A stretch of DNA of 64,000 nt from Lachnoclostridium sp. An169 (GCF_002160525.1 NZ_NFKT01000025.1:1-64000), one strand, 5' to 3'. Shown: positions 8,546 to 17,638, counted from the stretch's first letter. The notes: generated by a model not told the origin, from the sequence alone. A program made the numbers and translations.

Positions 8546-9255
8546 AAAAAGGCAAATATCACCGCGATCACCACTGCCGGGAGAAAATTTGCCACCCGGA
8601 TCTTCTTTTCCCAGAGCAGATTGACTCCCACGCAGAAAATGAGGATGGAGCCCACCAGTGAGAGGTTGAAGAGAGCGGCGTCCGTCATAATGGGCTTCAA
8701 AAAGCCTGCAAGAAGGGTGAGTACGCCCTCAAATACAGCCACAGGGATTGCGGAGAAGATGCAGCCGATGCCCATAGAGCAGGTCATCACCATGATGATG
8801 ATCAGGTCAAGCACCATTTTGGTGGCAAGGATCGAATAATCGCCGTACAGACCGTCCTGGATGGCGCCCACGATTGCCATGGCTCCGATGCATACAGTCA
8901 GGGAAGAGGTGACGAAAGCATCGAGAAAACGGCTGTCTTTTGCATTGCCGGATCTGATCTTCAGCCATTCCCCAAAGCGCTCAAACAGACCTTCAATATT
9001 GATGATCTCACCGATCAGGGCACCCACCACAAGGGAGAGTACAATGAGCATGGAATGTCCGCTGCTCAAAGCCGCCCCGTCGACAGAGAGCATGCACTCC
9101 ATTGCTCCGGCGGTTCCGATGAAAAGAACGCTGATTCCGCATGCTTTATTTACCGTGTCCTGTATCCTTTCTGTGAGAAATTTTCCAAAAAAGAAACCGG
9201 CAGCTCCGCCGGCGATAATTCCAATTACGTTAATTAATGTACCGAAACCTGGCAT
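8530..9255 (-). CDS. DUF554 family membrane protein
   Basis: 241-residue integral membrane protein of the DUF554 family (YqgA/YdfK type). It starts MPGFGTLINVIGIIAGG, the usual glycine-rich first helix, and has about seven hydrophobic segments separated by short loops, including GAMAIVGAIQDGLYGDYS, which is characteristic of the family. AGGAGG lies eight bases before the ATG. It is monocistronic with its own minus-strand promoter and convergent with the antitoxin gene. The physiological role of the family is unknown; transport is only a guess. Confidence 0.9.
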   Translation of the reverse strand: MPGFGTLINVIGIIAGGAAGFFFGKFLTERIQDTVNKACGISVLFIGTAGAMECMLSVDGAALSSGHSMLIVLSLVVGALIGEIINIEGLFERFGEWLKIRSGNAKDSRFLDAFVTSSLTVCIGAMAIVGAIQDGLYGDYSILATKMVLDLIIIMVMTCSMGIGCIFSAIPVAVFEGVLTLLAGFLKPIMTDAALFNLSLVGSILIFCVGVNLLWEKKIRVANFLPAVVIAVIFAFLPVEL

Positions 9256-9315
9256 GGTTATCCTCCTGTGCTGTCTTTCTGACAGCGCTTTTTTCTGCTG
9301 TCACACATGAGTATT

Positions 9316-9344
9316 ATTATAGCTTTTTCTTTTGTTTTACGCAA
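9316..9344 (-). promoter_or_regulatory. Promoter of the DUF554 gene
   Basis: Read on the minus strand, TTGCGT (9344-9339) is followed after 17 bases by TATAAT (9321-9316). A short hairpin (GCTGTC/GACAGC, 9270-9286) then lies immediately before the ribosome-binding site. Confidence 0.65.
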
Positions 9345-9497
9345 TGAAAAAACAGGAACCTGCGCCAGGGGTATCAGCTGCTCTGTTTATATTTATTTTA
9401 TAAAATTAACACACTGCAGCCAATGTTCAATCACAGACCCCTCTTAGAATAGAACAATCGACGGAGTCGAAGTAAGTAGATAAGAGAGGGTTGTAAA

Positions 9498-10478
9498 ATG
9501 ATCGAAGTGAAACATCTGACGAAATTCTATGGAGATCACAAGGCGGTGGATGACATTTCTTTTACCGTCAGGGACGGTACGGTCTGTGGTTTCCTGGGAC
9601 CCAACGGAGCGGGAAAGTCAACGACCATGAATATCATGACCGGGTGTCTCTCCGCGACTGAGGGCACCATTACCATCGGTGGTTATGACATATTTGAGAA
9701 TCCCATAGAAGCGAAAAAATGTATCGGCTATCTGCCGGAACAGCCGCCTCTGTATTTTGAGGAGACGCCCAGAGAATACCTGCGTTTTGTGGCTGAGGCA
9801 AAAAAGATCCCCCGGGAGAAGATCAGAGAGGAGATCGACCGGATCATGGAGGAGACACAGCTCACCGCCGTGGCGGACCGGCTGATCAAGAACCTGTCAA
9901 AAGGATATAAGCAGAGAGTGGGGATCGCCCAGACTCTGTTGGGGAATCCGAAAGTGATTATCCTCGACGAGCCTACTGTGGGGCTGGACCCCATTCAGGT
10001 AGTTGAGATCCGCGACCTGATCAAATCTCTGGGAGAAAAGCACACGGTAATCCTGAGCAGCCACATTCTCTCAGAGGTCCAGAACATGTGCGACGAGATT
10101 CTAATTATCTCGAAGGGTAAACTGATCGCCTATGACACGGCGGAGAATCTGGAGAAAATGATGCAGCCGCGGACATCCATCGAAGTCCTGACGGATGCGG
10201 ATGAAGAGGAGAGCAAGGCGGTGCTCTCATCCGTTGAAGGTATTGAGAAGCTGGAATTCTCGGAAGGGGAGCAGGGGCTTTTAAAGATCCTGATCGATAC
10301 TGCCCCGGAGAATGAATTCGCAGTGAGAAAGGTGCTTTCCCGCAGGTTCGCCGCAGTGGACAGGGCGGTGCTGAAAATGGATGTGGTGAAGGCAAATCTG
10401 GAAGAAATCTTTATCGAACTGACAAGTCCGGAAGAGACTCCGGAAAATCAAGAAAACGAGGAGGAGAAAGTACAATGA
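9498..10478 (+). CDS. ABC transporter ATP-binding protein, GldA-like
   Basis: 326-residue ATPase subunit. Walker A GPNGAGKS is at about 34-41, the Q-loop near LPEQPPLY, the signature LSKGYKQR near 135, Walker B VIILDEPTVGLDP, and the switch His in SSHILSEV. A C-terminal domain of about 100 residues follows with an acidic end (EETPENQENEEE). It starts at ATG 9498 after AGAGGG. The stop overlaps the permease start (ATGA, 10475-10478). Gene order ATPase, permease, GldG-like, DUF4340 is a recurrent Clostridia operon related to the Gld ABC system of gliding Bacteroidota, but gliding is not implied. Substrate is unknown. Confidence 0.9.
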   Translation: MIEVKHLTKFYGDHKAVDDISFTVRDGTVCGFLGPNGAGKSTTMNIMTGCLSATEGTITIGGYDIFENPIEAKKCIGYLPEQPPLYFEETPREYLRFVAEAKKIPREKIREEIDRIMEETQLTAVADRLIKNLSKGYKQRVGIAQTLLGNPKVIILDEPTVGLDPIQVVEIRDLIKSLGEKHTVILSSHILSEVQNMCDEILIISKGKLIAYDTAENLEKMMQPRTSIEVLTDADEEESKAVLSSVEGIEKLEFSEGEQGLLKILIDTAPENEFAVRKVLSRRFAAVDRAVLKMDVVKANLEEIFIELTSPEETPENQENEEEKVQ

Positions 10479-11338
10479 CAGCGGTTTTTCGACATGAGAT
10501 CCGATTATTGTTTTCCGGCCTGACAGGGTATGTGTACGGCGCGTTTTCCCTGTTTTTTGTGGCGGTCTACATGATGTATTACAATCTGAGCGCCGCTTAT
10601 GCCAATTTTGAGTTTGCCCTGGCAGGGGCTTCTTTTGCGTTTATCATCACGATTCCGATCCTGACCATGCGGATCATCGCGGAGGAGAAAAAGCAGAAAA
10701 CAGATCAGCTTCTGTATTCTCTTCCGATTTCCACCACGCAGATCGTGATGGGGAAATTTCTGGCGGTGTTTGTCACATCGATTATCCCCATGTGTTTTGT
10801 GGTGTTTTATCCCCTGATTCTGGCAAACTACGGAAACCTGTATCTGCCGACAGCGTTTGGCGCCATGTTCGGCTATGTGATGACAGCGGCGGCGCTGATG
10901 GCGATGGGAATTTTCATCTCCTCTGTCACGGAGTCCCAGCCCATGGCCGCGGGAATCTGTTTTGCGGCAATGCTGCTCAACTACTATATGGTGACACTGG
11001 CGGAATATGCCACATCTTCTGCCTACGGTTCCCTGATAGCGCTTATTGTGATTGAAGTGATTATCGCACTGCTGATTCAGCATATGACGCGCAATTCTGT
11101 TCTTTCCCAGGGGGTTGCCATTGTGGCGGTGATCGCCACGGCGGGGACTTATATCTATAACAGCGACTGGTTTGTGGGGCTGTTCCCGAAGATTCTGGAA
11201 AATATATCGGTCTATGAACGGTTCTACGAATTTGTGGACGGAATCTTTGACTACACTCATGTAGTTTATTTTATCAGCGTGATTGCTTTTTTCCTGTTTT
11301 TAACCGTCCAGTCACTTGAGAAAAGGAGATATAACTGA
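10475..11338 (+). CDS. ABC-2 type permease, GldF-like
   Basis: 287-residue membrane subunit with six predicted helices: one near residues 17-35, then pairs near 48-68, 90-118, 128-155, 165-190 and a last one near 265-282. MRIIAEEKKQKTDQLLYSLPIS, here cited as MRIIAEEK and QLLYSLPIS, is the conserved cytoplasmic loop of ABC-2 permeases that docks on the ATPase. ATGA overlaps at both ends (10475-10478 and the stop base 11338 shared with the next ATG) show strict translational coupling to both neighbours. Confidence 0.9.
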   Translation: MTAVFRHEIRLLFSGLTGYVYGAFSLFFVAVYMMYYNLSAAYANFEFALAGASFAFIITIPILTMRIIAEEKKQKTDQLLYSLPISTTQIVMGKFLAVFVTSIIPMCFVVFYPLILANYGNLYLPTAFGAMFGYVMTAAALMAMGIFISSVTESQPMAAGICFAAMLLNYYMVTLAEYATSSAYGSLIALIVIEVIIALLIQHMTRNSVLSQGVAIVAVIATAGTYIYNSDWFVGLFPKILENISVYERFYEFVDGIFDYTHVVYFISVIAFFLFLTVQSLEKRRYN

Positions 11339-12798
11339 TGAAGGTTTCGATAAAAGATTCTTTACAGAAATTAAAAGAACAGTTTGCCACCCGTTCCACC
11401 AGAGCGGGCAGCTACAGCTTTTTTGTGACGGTCATTGTACTGGCAATTCTTGTCACGGTGAATTTCGCCTTAAGTTTTTTCCCGGACAGTTATACGCAGA
11501 AGGATCTGACGGCGAATCAGCTCTATTCACTCTCCAGTCAGTCAAAGGTGCTTCTCGGAACGCTGGAGGATGACATTACGATCTACTGGATCGTCACAAC
11601 CGGAAATGAGGATGAATATCTGGAACGGCTTCTGCACAATTACGAGGATTACAGCAGCCATGTGACGGTGGAGCAGGTTGACCCGGATCTGAATCCGGAT
11701 TTTACAAATTCCTATACGTCAGAAACAATCTACAACAACTCCCTGATCGTGGAGTGCGGAGACCGTTACCGCTACATCAGCTATGAGGACGTCTATGAGA
11801 CGAGCGGCTATTCCTATTATTCCAGTTATACAAACGACAGTAAATTTGCCGGGGAGAGCCTGATCACATCGGCGATTTCCTACTGTACAACAGAGGAGCT
11901 TCCGGTGATTCACATCCTGGAGGGACACGGCGAGGCGGCGATGACCTCATCTTTTGAGGAGGCGCTGGAGCGGGACAACATTGAGACGGAGACCCTGTCG
12001 CTTTTAAGCTATGAATCCGTTCCCGAGGAGGTGGAGTGTATTCTGATTAACGCACCATCCACGGACATTTCAGAGACGGAGCGGGATATGCTGACCGCGT
12101 TTCTGGACAATGGAGGAAGGGTTCTGATCATCAGCGGAACAGCCGAGGGGGATGAACTGACCAATCTGAACAGTGTGATGGAGTATTACGGAATCTCGGT
12201 TAAGGAAGGTGTTGTAATCGAGGAAAATATGGAAAACTATGTTTTCGGAAGCCCGGTTCTTCTGATGCCGGAAATGAATTCCAGCGATATCACGAACCCG
12301 CTGATCGAGGATAACTACCATGTGATTGTCCCGGTTGCCAAGGCTCTGGACGTTTCCGGTGCGGCAGATGATGTTGATGTGACCTCACTTCTGGAATCCT
12401 CGGAAGATTCATTTATCAAAGAGGAAGGCTATGGGATTACGACCTATGAAAAAGAAGCCGGAGATACGGAAGGTCCGCTGACGCTTGCAGCGCTGGTCAC
12501 AAAGGATCTGGATGACGACAGACAGATGCAGCTTGTGTGGATTGCTTCGTCCGAGATGCTGAGCGATGTGTATAACTCATATTCTTCAGATGCAAATGAA
12601 GATTTTGTATTAAATGCACTGGAGATGATGAGCGAGAAGGACAACAGCATTTCCGTGCGTTCCAAGAGCCTTTCCTATGAATATCTGACGATCAGCACAA
12701 GTGATGCAACCTACATCCAGGTTCTGACAATGGTGCTGATCCCGGCGGCTTATCTGATCGTCGGCATTGTGGTAGTAGTAAGGAGGAAACGCAGATGA
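11338..12798 (+). CDS. GldG-family ABC auxiliary protein
   Basis: 486-residue protein anchored at both ends. A cytoplasmic N-terminus of about 25 residues and a membrane helix (about 27-46) lead into a large extracytoplasmic region (about 50-455) of the GldG/ABC_transp_aux type. Recognisable parts are the QLYSLSSQSK segment and the VIHILEGHGEA and LDNGGRVLIISG segments. A C-terminal helix (about 462-481) is followed by basic VRRKRR. It sits between the permease and the DUF4340 protein, sharing its start with the upstream stop and its stop with the downstream start. It is presumably the extracytoplasmic part of the transporter. Confidence 0.88.
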   Translation: MKVSIKDSLQKLKEQFATRSTRAGSYSFFVTVIVLAILVTVNFALSFFPDSYTQKDLTANQLYSLSSQSKVLLGTLEDDITIYWIVTTGNEDEYLERLLHNYEDYSSHVTVEQVDPDLNPDFTNSYTSETIYNNSLIVECGDRYRYISYEDVYETSGYSYYSSYTNDSKFAGESLITSAISYCTTEELPVIHILEGHGEAAMTSSFEEALERDNIETETLSLLSYESVPEEVECILINAPSTDISETERDMLTAFLDNGGRVLIISGTAEGDELTNLNSVMEYYGISVKEGVVIEENMENYVFGSPVLLMPEMNSSDITNPLIEDNYHVIVPVAKALDVSGAADDVDVTSLLESSEDSFIKEEGYGITTYEKEAGDTEGPLTLAALVTKDLDDDRQMQLVWIASSEMLSDVYNSYSSDANEDFVLNALEMMSEKDNSISVRSKSLSYEYLTISTSDATYIQVLTMVLIPAAYLIVGIVVVVRRKRR

Positions 12799-14165
12799 AA
12801 CGGCAGAGAAGATTGATGGTGCTTCTGGGAATACTGGTGATCTGCATCGGTGCGGCGGCAGTCATTTCCAATATTAATTTCGAGGAGAAGATGGTAGGCA
12901 CCGAGACGGCAATCGTGGATGTGGAGAGCTCGGAGATCACTTCCCTTTCCTGGAACTATGAGGAAGCGGTGTCATTTACCTGTGAAGATGACCAGTGGAA
13001 ATATACAGAAGACGAAAATATGCCCGTGAACCAGGAACTGCTCGGGGAGATCGCGGAAAATCTTTCCGATATTACATCAGACAAAATGGTGGAAGAGCCT
13101 CAGGCGTTAAGTGTCTACGGACTGGATGACCCGGCATATTCCCTGTCGGTGGGAACGGCGGATGAGACGGTGGAGATCTCCATTGGAAATGAGAGTTTTA
13201 CAGACGGTGAGGTCTATATCTCCACAGGCGACGGCTATGTCTATCTGACGGATTCGTCTCTGATCGATGAGATTTCCTACTCGCTGTACGATCTTGTCCA
13301 GACGGACGAGATCCCGGAGATGGAAACAGTCACAGAGGTTGCCATTGACAAAGAAGATCCGGCGGATATTGTTTATCAGGAGAACAGCGGGTACGGCTAC
13401 AGTGATGCTTATACCTATTATCTGAAAAACGGAGAAGAATACCAGAATCTGGACAATGAAAATACGGAAACGCTTTTCTCCACTCTGTCCGGCTTCTCCT
13501 GGGAGGAATGTGTGGATTATTATGCGGAAGATTCGGAGCTTGCCACCTATGGACTGGACGACCCGGATGCAGTGGTTACGGTTTCCTATGAGGATGAGGA
13601 AGGAACGGCGCAGCAGTTTATCTACGAGGTGGCGTCTGCTGACGGCAGTTTTTACGGAAGAGTGAAGGACTCTGCGGTGGTATGCGGCATCAGTCAGGAT
13701 GTGTATGACGCTGCGGTTAATGCTTCCTATGACGAGCTGAAACCGGATGAGATCATTCTCCTCGACTGGGAGACTGTGGACAGTATTGATGTTGAGATCG
13801 ATGGAAATGTTTATACGGTCGAGATCACTCATGGCGGCGAGGATGAAGATGACACATATACATTAAATGATGAAAAAATCGAATTCGGCGATGTTCTGGA
13901 TGATCTGCTGACCGTGACACGGGCGGATGATGAAGAGCTGGAGGAAGCAGGGCTTGGAGATCCGGAAGCCGGGGATAATACTCTGGAAATGGCCCTGACC
14001 TTCCACAGAAATACGGAGGAATATGATACGGTGGAACTTGATTTCTACCAGTATAACGGAACATACTGTATCTCTGTACTGAACGGAGAAGAGAAAAATT
14101 ATGTGAGCAGAGAGGATGTGGTGTCACTTAAAGAGGCAGTGAATACGATAGTGCTGGATCAGTGA
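12795..14165 (+). CDS. DUF4340 domain-containing membrane-anchored protein
   Basis: 456-residue protein with one N-terminal membrane helix (about 9-27) and a long, very acidic extracytoplasmic region made of repeated DUF4340-like units. The phrase YGLDDP occurs twice (about residues 107 and 254), marking the repeats, along with WKYTEDENMPVN and LSDITSDKMVEEP, typical of the family. It begins in an ATGA overlap with the GldG-like gene and ends the operon. DUF4340 proteins commonly accompany GldG-type proteins and probably form the extracellular part of the same machine. No terminator is obvious after it. Confidence 0.87.
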   Translation: MKRQRRLMVLLGILVICIGAAAVISNINFEEKMVGTETAIVDVESSEITSLSWNYEEAVSFTCEDDQWKYTEDENMPVNQELLGEIAENLSDITSDKMVEEPQALSVYGLDDPAYSLSVGTADETVEISIGNESFTDGEVYISTGDGYVYLTDSSLIDEISYSLYDLVQTDEIPEMETVTEVAIDKEDPADIVYQENSGYGYSDAYTYYLKNGEEYQNLDNENTETLFSTLSGFSWEECVDYYAEDSELATYGLDDPDAVVTVSYEDEEGTAQQFIYEVASADGSFYGRVKDSAVVCGISQDVYDAAVNASYDELKPDEIILLDWETVDSIDVEIDGNVYTVEITHGGEDEDDTYTLNDEKIEFGDVLDDLLTVTRADDEELEEAGLGDPEAGDNTLEMALTFHRNTEEYDTVELDFYQYNGTYCISVLNGEEKNYVSREDVVSLKEAVNTIVLDQ

Positions 14166-14252
14166 TTGAAAATTGAGGAGTGTGGAAGAAATTTTCGGGA
14201 TAAAAAGCAAATAGAATAAATTCACCTGTTTTTCACATTCAGGAGTGCCTTA

Positions 14253-14290
14253 GTTTAAATTCAGTTTAGCTTCATCGGCTAAAGTATACC
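14253..14290 (+). promoter_or_regulatory. OmpR-type direct repeats and promoter of the winged-helix gene
   Basis: Two adjacent 11-bp direct repeats (TTTAAATTCAG at 14253-14263 and TTTAGCTTCAT at 14264-14274) overlap the -35 position of a -10-like TATACC (14285-14290). The arrangement is typical of OmpR/PhoB-class regulators. Confidence 0.5.
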
Positions 14291-14320
14291 CATGATTCTG
14301 ACACAGGGAGGACAGAGCCG

Positions 14321-14941
14321 ATGGAAGTACTGGCAGTTATAAATGCAGTAATTGAAAAAACGTTGAAGGAGAAGGTGGAACAGTATGCTTTCCTGGAAGG
14401 CTTTCTTTCATATGAATTAAAGCTGCATACGGAAAAAAAGAAAATCCGGTACAGGACAGTTATGGTATTTGTGGATCAGAGAGGCATGGAAAAATATCGG
14501 GATACGCTTCAGCAGTTGAAAAATCTGGACTATCCCATTATCCTGCTCTCTGATCCGTATTCATTTGAAGATTTCCAGAACACGGTCAGTCAGTATGTGA
14601 AAAACCGGGAACTGGAAGAACGGCGGCTGTGTTTCGGTCAGCTTCTTGTAGACCGGAGCCAGCACAGGATCATACTGGCTGGGGAAGAGGTGAAGATGGG
14701 ACCGTTTGAGTTTGAAATTCTTCTCTTTCTGCTGAATCATCCCGGAAAGGCCATGACCCGGAAGGAGCTGAATTATCTTCTTCCGGAGCGGAAGCGGGAG
14801 AGCGGGCGCAATATCGATACGCATATCAAGAATATCAGGAAGCTCCTTCATATGGAGGATGTGATCAAGAGCGTGCGGTCGGTGGGATACCGGATTGAGC
14901 GGGAGAACTTTTACCGGGAGATGACGGGAGAAATTAGATGA
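14321..14941 (+). CDS. Orphan winged-helix transcriptional regulator without a receiver motif
   Basis: 206-residue protein. The C-terminal half (about 105-195) is an OmpR-type winged helix: MGPFEFEILLFLLNHPGKAMTR, cited as FEFEILLFLL, then RNIDTHIKNIRKLL and SVRSVGYRIE. The N-terminal about 100 residues have the length of a receiver domain but none of its hallmarks; I find no acidic pair, no phosphoacceptor Asp in context and no conserved Lys, so it is not a normal response regulator. GGGAGGA precedes ATG 14321. No kinase is adjacent; the XRE protein and an intact two-component pair follow. It may be phosphorylation-independent. Direct repeats in its promoter suggest autoregulation. Confidence 0.82.
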   Translation: MEVLAVINAVIEKTLKEKVEQYAFLEGFLSYELKLHTEKKKIRYRTVMVFVDQRGMEKYRDTLQQLKNLDYPIILLSDPYSFEDFQNTVSQYVKNRELEERRLCFGQLLVDRSQHRIILAGEEVKMGPFEFEILLFLLNHPGKAMTRKELNYLLPERKRESGRNIDTHIKNIRKLLHMEDVIKSVRSVGYRIERENFYREMTGEIR

Positions 14942-15048
14942 AGGCGGCAGGCAGCAGCGGGAGAAAGTAATTCAGACATTGACGGATATATTTCCGCAGG
15001 CTATGATAGAAGCAGATCAAACTCAGGGAGAGAAGCCGAAAAATAGGG

Positions 15049-15097
15049 ATGTAAAAGCATTTTGACGGGGAAAATCCCGCATGTAAAAGCGGTTTGA
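15049..15097 (+). repeat. Two spaced copies of ATGTAAAAGC-NN-TTTGA
   Basis: Copies at 15049-15065 and 15081-15097, 32 bp apart (three helical turns), lie 60-110 bases before the XRE membrane-regulator gene. Spacing on one face of the DNA suggests a protein-binding pair, but no protein can be assigned. Confidence 0.45.
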
Positions 15098-15159
15098 TAG
15101 ACATTGGTTTTTCTTTTATTTAAGATACAGACAAAGAAAAAAGAGGGAGGGAAAGACTG

Positions 15160-15816
15160 GTGGATATAGGAGGCAAGATCAAAAACGCAAGGATAAATGC
15201 CGGTCTCACCCAGGAACAGGTGGCGGAATTCCTAAGTGTCAGCCGCCAGACCATTTCCAACTGGGAGAACGGAAAGACATATCCGGACATCGTGAGTGTT
15301 GTAAAAATGAGCGACTTATATGACATCAGCCTTGACCATCTGCTGAAGGAGGAAAAGCCTATGTCAAAGTCAGACTATCTGAATTATCTGGAAGAAAGCA
15401 CGAACACTGTAAAAAGCAGAACCAGGTTGTCCATCATAATCCTGATTGCTGTATATCTGGGAATCTGGGCTGCCTCGCTCATCGCATTCTGGTTTTTCGG
15501 CAGCGGCTCGGATGCGTTGGGGTACAGCATTTTGTATCTGTGGATACTGCTTCCCGTAACGACATTTATCGTATCGCTGATAATCGGAAGAAATAATTAC
15601 TGGGGACATAAGAAATGGTTTGCTGCTGCCGGGTTCGGGCTGATGTATATGCTCGCAGAGTACGGGACGTTCAGCGCGGCCAATATGGTAACATTTCATA
15701 AGATCAATGTACCGGAATTTATTATGATCCCAGTCGGGGCAGTTATATCGCTGATTGGGATGGGAATCGGTGCAGGTGTCCGTTACGTGAATATTAAAAG
15801 AAAAAAATGTTCTTAA
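15160..15816 (+). CDS. XRE-family regulator with C-terminal membrane domain
   Basis: 218 residues. Residues 1-62 form an XRE helix-turn-helix (NAGLTQEQVAEFLSVSRQTI cited in part as LTQEQVAEFL, SRQTISNWENGKTYPD). After a charged linker (70-90) come four hydrophobic helices, about 92-112, 125-145, 155-175 and 185-205, ending in a basic KRKKCS tail. The start is GTG at 15160 after GAGGGAGGG; no ATG is nearby. Such proteins tether a DNA-binding domain to the membrane and may sense envelope state. It lies immediately upstream of a two-component pair, with the pair's promoter starting at its stop codon. Confidence 0.83.
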   Translation: MDIGGKIKNARINAGLTQEQVAEFLSVSRQTISNWENGKTYPDIVSVVKMSDLYDISLDHLLKEEKPMSKSDYLNYLEESTNTVKSRTRLSIIILIAVYLGIWAASLIAFWFFGSGSDALGYSILYLWILLPVTTFIVSLIIGRNNYWGHKKWFAAAGFGLMYMLAEYGTFSAANMVTFHKINVPEFIMIPVGAVISLIGMGIGAGVRYVNIKRKKCS

Positions 15817-15844
15817 CAATCCATTAACAGTCAGTGGGTATAAT
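15813..15844 (+). promoter_or_regulatory. Direct repeats and promoter of the two-component operon
   Basis: Two 11-bp repeats TTAACAATCCA (15813-15823) and TTAACAGTCAG (15824-15834) overlap the -35 region of a perfect -10 TATAAT (15839-15844). This is the layout expected for autoactivation by an OmpR-class response regulator. Confidence 0.65.
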
Positions 15845-15876
15845 AGTCAAAAATCAATAGAATTGAGGTGTCCCCA

Positions 15877-16548
15877 ATGATAAATATACTTGTTGTGGAA
15901 GATGACAGAGATCTGAATCAGACAGTATGCCGCCACTTAATTACCCGAAAATACAATGCTGTCAGTGCATTAAATGCTGCGGAGGCATTTGATCAGCTCT
16001 ATGCGCATCCTGTGGACCTGATTATCTCTGATATCATGATGCCCGGAATGGATGGTTTCGATTTTGCGAAGGCAGTGCGGCAGCAGGACAAGAATATTCC
16101 TATTCTGTTTATGACCGCCCGTGACGATTTTACATCCAAGGAGCGGGGATATCATCTGGGCATTGATGATTATCTTGTAAAACCCATTGATCTCAATGAA
16201 CTTGTGCTCCATGTCGAGGCGCTGATTCGCCGTGCCAATATCGCTGCGGAGAAAAAACTTACCGTGGGAAATCTGGTGATGAATGAAGATGAAATGAGCG
16301 CAGAGGTAGACGGAGAGCCGGTTATACTGACTTTGCGGGAGTTCCAGATTCTGTTCAAGCTGCTGTCCTATCCAAAGCGGACCTTTACCCGCAGCCAGCT
16401 TCTGGATGAGTTTTCCGGTATAGAGAGAGAAAGCGGCCTGCGGACAGTGGATGTGCATATTACGAATCTGCGCTCCAAACTGGCAAAGTGTACCGGCTTT
16501 CAGATTGTTACTGTACGGGGACTGGGGTATAAGGCGGTGATTCTATGA
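15877..16548 (+). CDS. OmpR-family response regulator
   Basis: 223-residue DNA-binding response regulator. The receiver domain (1-118) has the acidic pair EDD near residue 8, phosphoacceptor Asp52 (IISDIMMPGMDG), Thr in MTARDD and Lys in YLVKPID. The C-terminal winged helix (128-222) has LTLREFQILFKLL and VTVRGLGYKA. The ATG at 15877 follows TTGAGGTG; a GTG nine bases upstream lies in the ribosome site itself. The stop overlaps the kinase start (ATGA at 16545-16548). The TTAACA direct repeats in its own promoter are its probable binding site. Confidence 0.93.
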   Translation: MINILVVEDDRDLNQTVCRHLITRKYNAVSALNAAEAFDQLYAHPVDLIISDIMMPGMDGFDFAKAVRQQDKNIPILFMTARDDFTSKERGYHLGIDDYLVKPIDLNELVLHVEALIRRANIAAEKKLTVGNLVMNEDEMSAEVDGEPVILTLREFQILFKLLSYPKRTFTRSQLLDEFSGIERESGLRTVDVHITNLRSKLAKCTGFQIVTVRGLGYKAVIL

Positions 16549-17603
16549 AGGATGCAAAGGGTGATTCCCGTATCAATGCAAGGAGCATGACTTTTCGCAA
16601 CTATTTTTATATATTCCTGTCCATGCTTCTGTTTTGCGGAAGCTATGCCGGACTGTATTTTTTACAGATTCAGGCAAGTGAAACAGTTTATATCGTACTG
16701 TCCATGCTGACATATATTGTGGTAATCAGTCTTGTGACATGTTTCCTTTTCGCTTTTTTCAGGCGTCACTTTCTTATGCGTCCAATCCGCCGCGTGTGTG
16801 TGGCTGCCCAGAGGGTTGCAGCAGGGGATTTTTCCGTCCGGTTGTCTTCTATGCGATGCGACGGGAAAAAGGACGAGTTTGAGGTGTTGTTTGAGGACTT
16901 CAACACCATGGTCGAGGAACTGGCGAGCACAGAAATGTTGAAAAATGACTTCGTTTCCAATGTGTCACACGAACTCAAGACTCCTCTGGCAGTGATTCAG
17001 AACTATGCAACCATTCTTCAAAGCGGAGAACTGACCGAGACGGAGCGAAAGGAGTATTCTCAGCGCATTGGTCAGGCTGCCGGGCGGCTGTCAATACTGA
17101 TCACTAATATTTTGCAGGTGAACCGGTTGGAAAATCAGAAAATCAAGCCTGCATACCAGCCCTTCAATCTCAGCGAAGCGCTGAGCCGCTGCATCCTGAA
17201 CTACGATACTCTGCTGGAGGAAAAAGACATTGAACTGGAAGCAGATATGGATCAGAATCTGGTTCTGAACAGCGATGAAGGTCTGCTTGATATGGTATGG
17301 AACAATTTACTGTCCAATGCAGTGAAGTTCACTCCGGAGCATGGCTGTATTAAAGTCAAACTGGAGCAGAAGGAAAATTCTGCTGTTGTATCAGTGACCG
17401 ACAACGGATGTGGAATGGATGAAGAAACCCTTCGGCACATCTTTGACAAATTTTATCAGGGAGACACTTCTCATGCTACCCAGGGCAACGGTCTGGGGCT
17501 GGCTCTTGTCAGGCGGATTGTAGAATTGCTGGAAGGGGATATTTCTGTGGAAAGCATACCCGGGAAAGGGTCAATATTTACCGTAGGATTTGCGATACAA
17601 TAA
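16545..17603 (+). CDS. Two-component sensor histidine kinase
   Basis: 352 residues. Two membrane helices (about 18-40 and 48-70) are joined by a very short external loop of only a few residues, so it probably senses within the membrane or through a partner. A HAMP domain (about 75-127) is followed by HisKA with His142 in SHELKTPLA, then HATPase_c with the N box NNLLSNAVKFTPE, DNGCGMD, and GNGLGLALV. It is translationally coupled to the response regulator. The intramembrane-sensing layout and the neighbouring membrane proteins suggest a cell-envelope stress function, which is inference. Confidence 0.92.
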   Translation: MKDAKGDSRINARSMTFRNYFYIFLSMLLFCGSYAGLYFLQIQASETVYIVLSMLTYIVVISLVTCFLFAFFRRHFLMRPIRRVCVAAQRVAAGDFSVRLSSMRCDGKKDEFEVLFEDFNTMVEELASTEMLKNDFVSNVSHELKTPLAVIQNYATILQSGELTETERKEYSQRIGQAAGRLSILITNILQVNRLENQKIKPAYQPFNLSEALSRCILNYDTLLEEKDIELEADMDQNLVLNSDEGLLDMVWNNLLSNAVKFTPEHGCIKVKLEQKENSAVVSVTDNGCGMDEETLRHIFDKFYQGDTSHATQGNGLGLALVRRIVELLEGDISVESIPGKGSIFTVGFAIQ

Positions 17604-17638
17604 ATGCAGTGTAATAATTTCTGAATGAACTTTTGGCG

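Noticed and set aside
9421-9450. Promoter TTCAAT...TAGAAT for the Gld-like ABC operon
   Set aside because: The spacer is only 13 bases, so I do not call it; the true promoter before 9498 is not identified.
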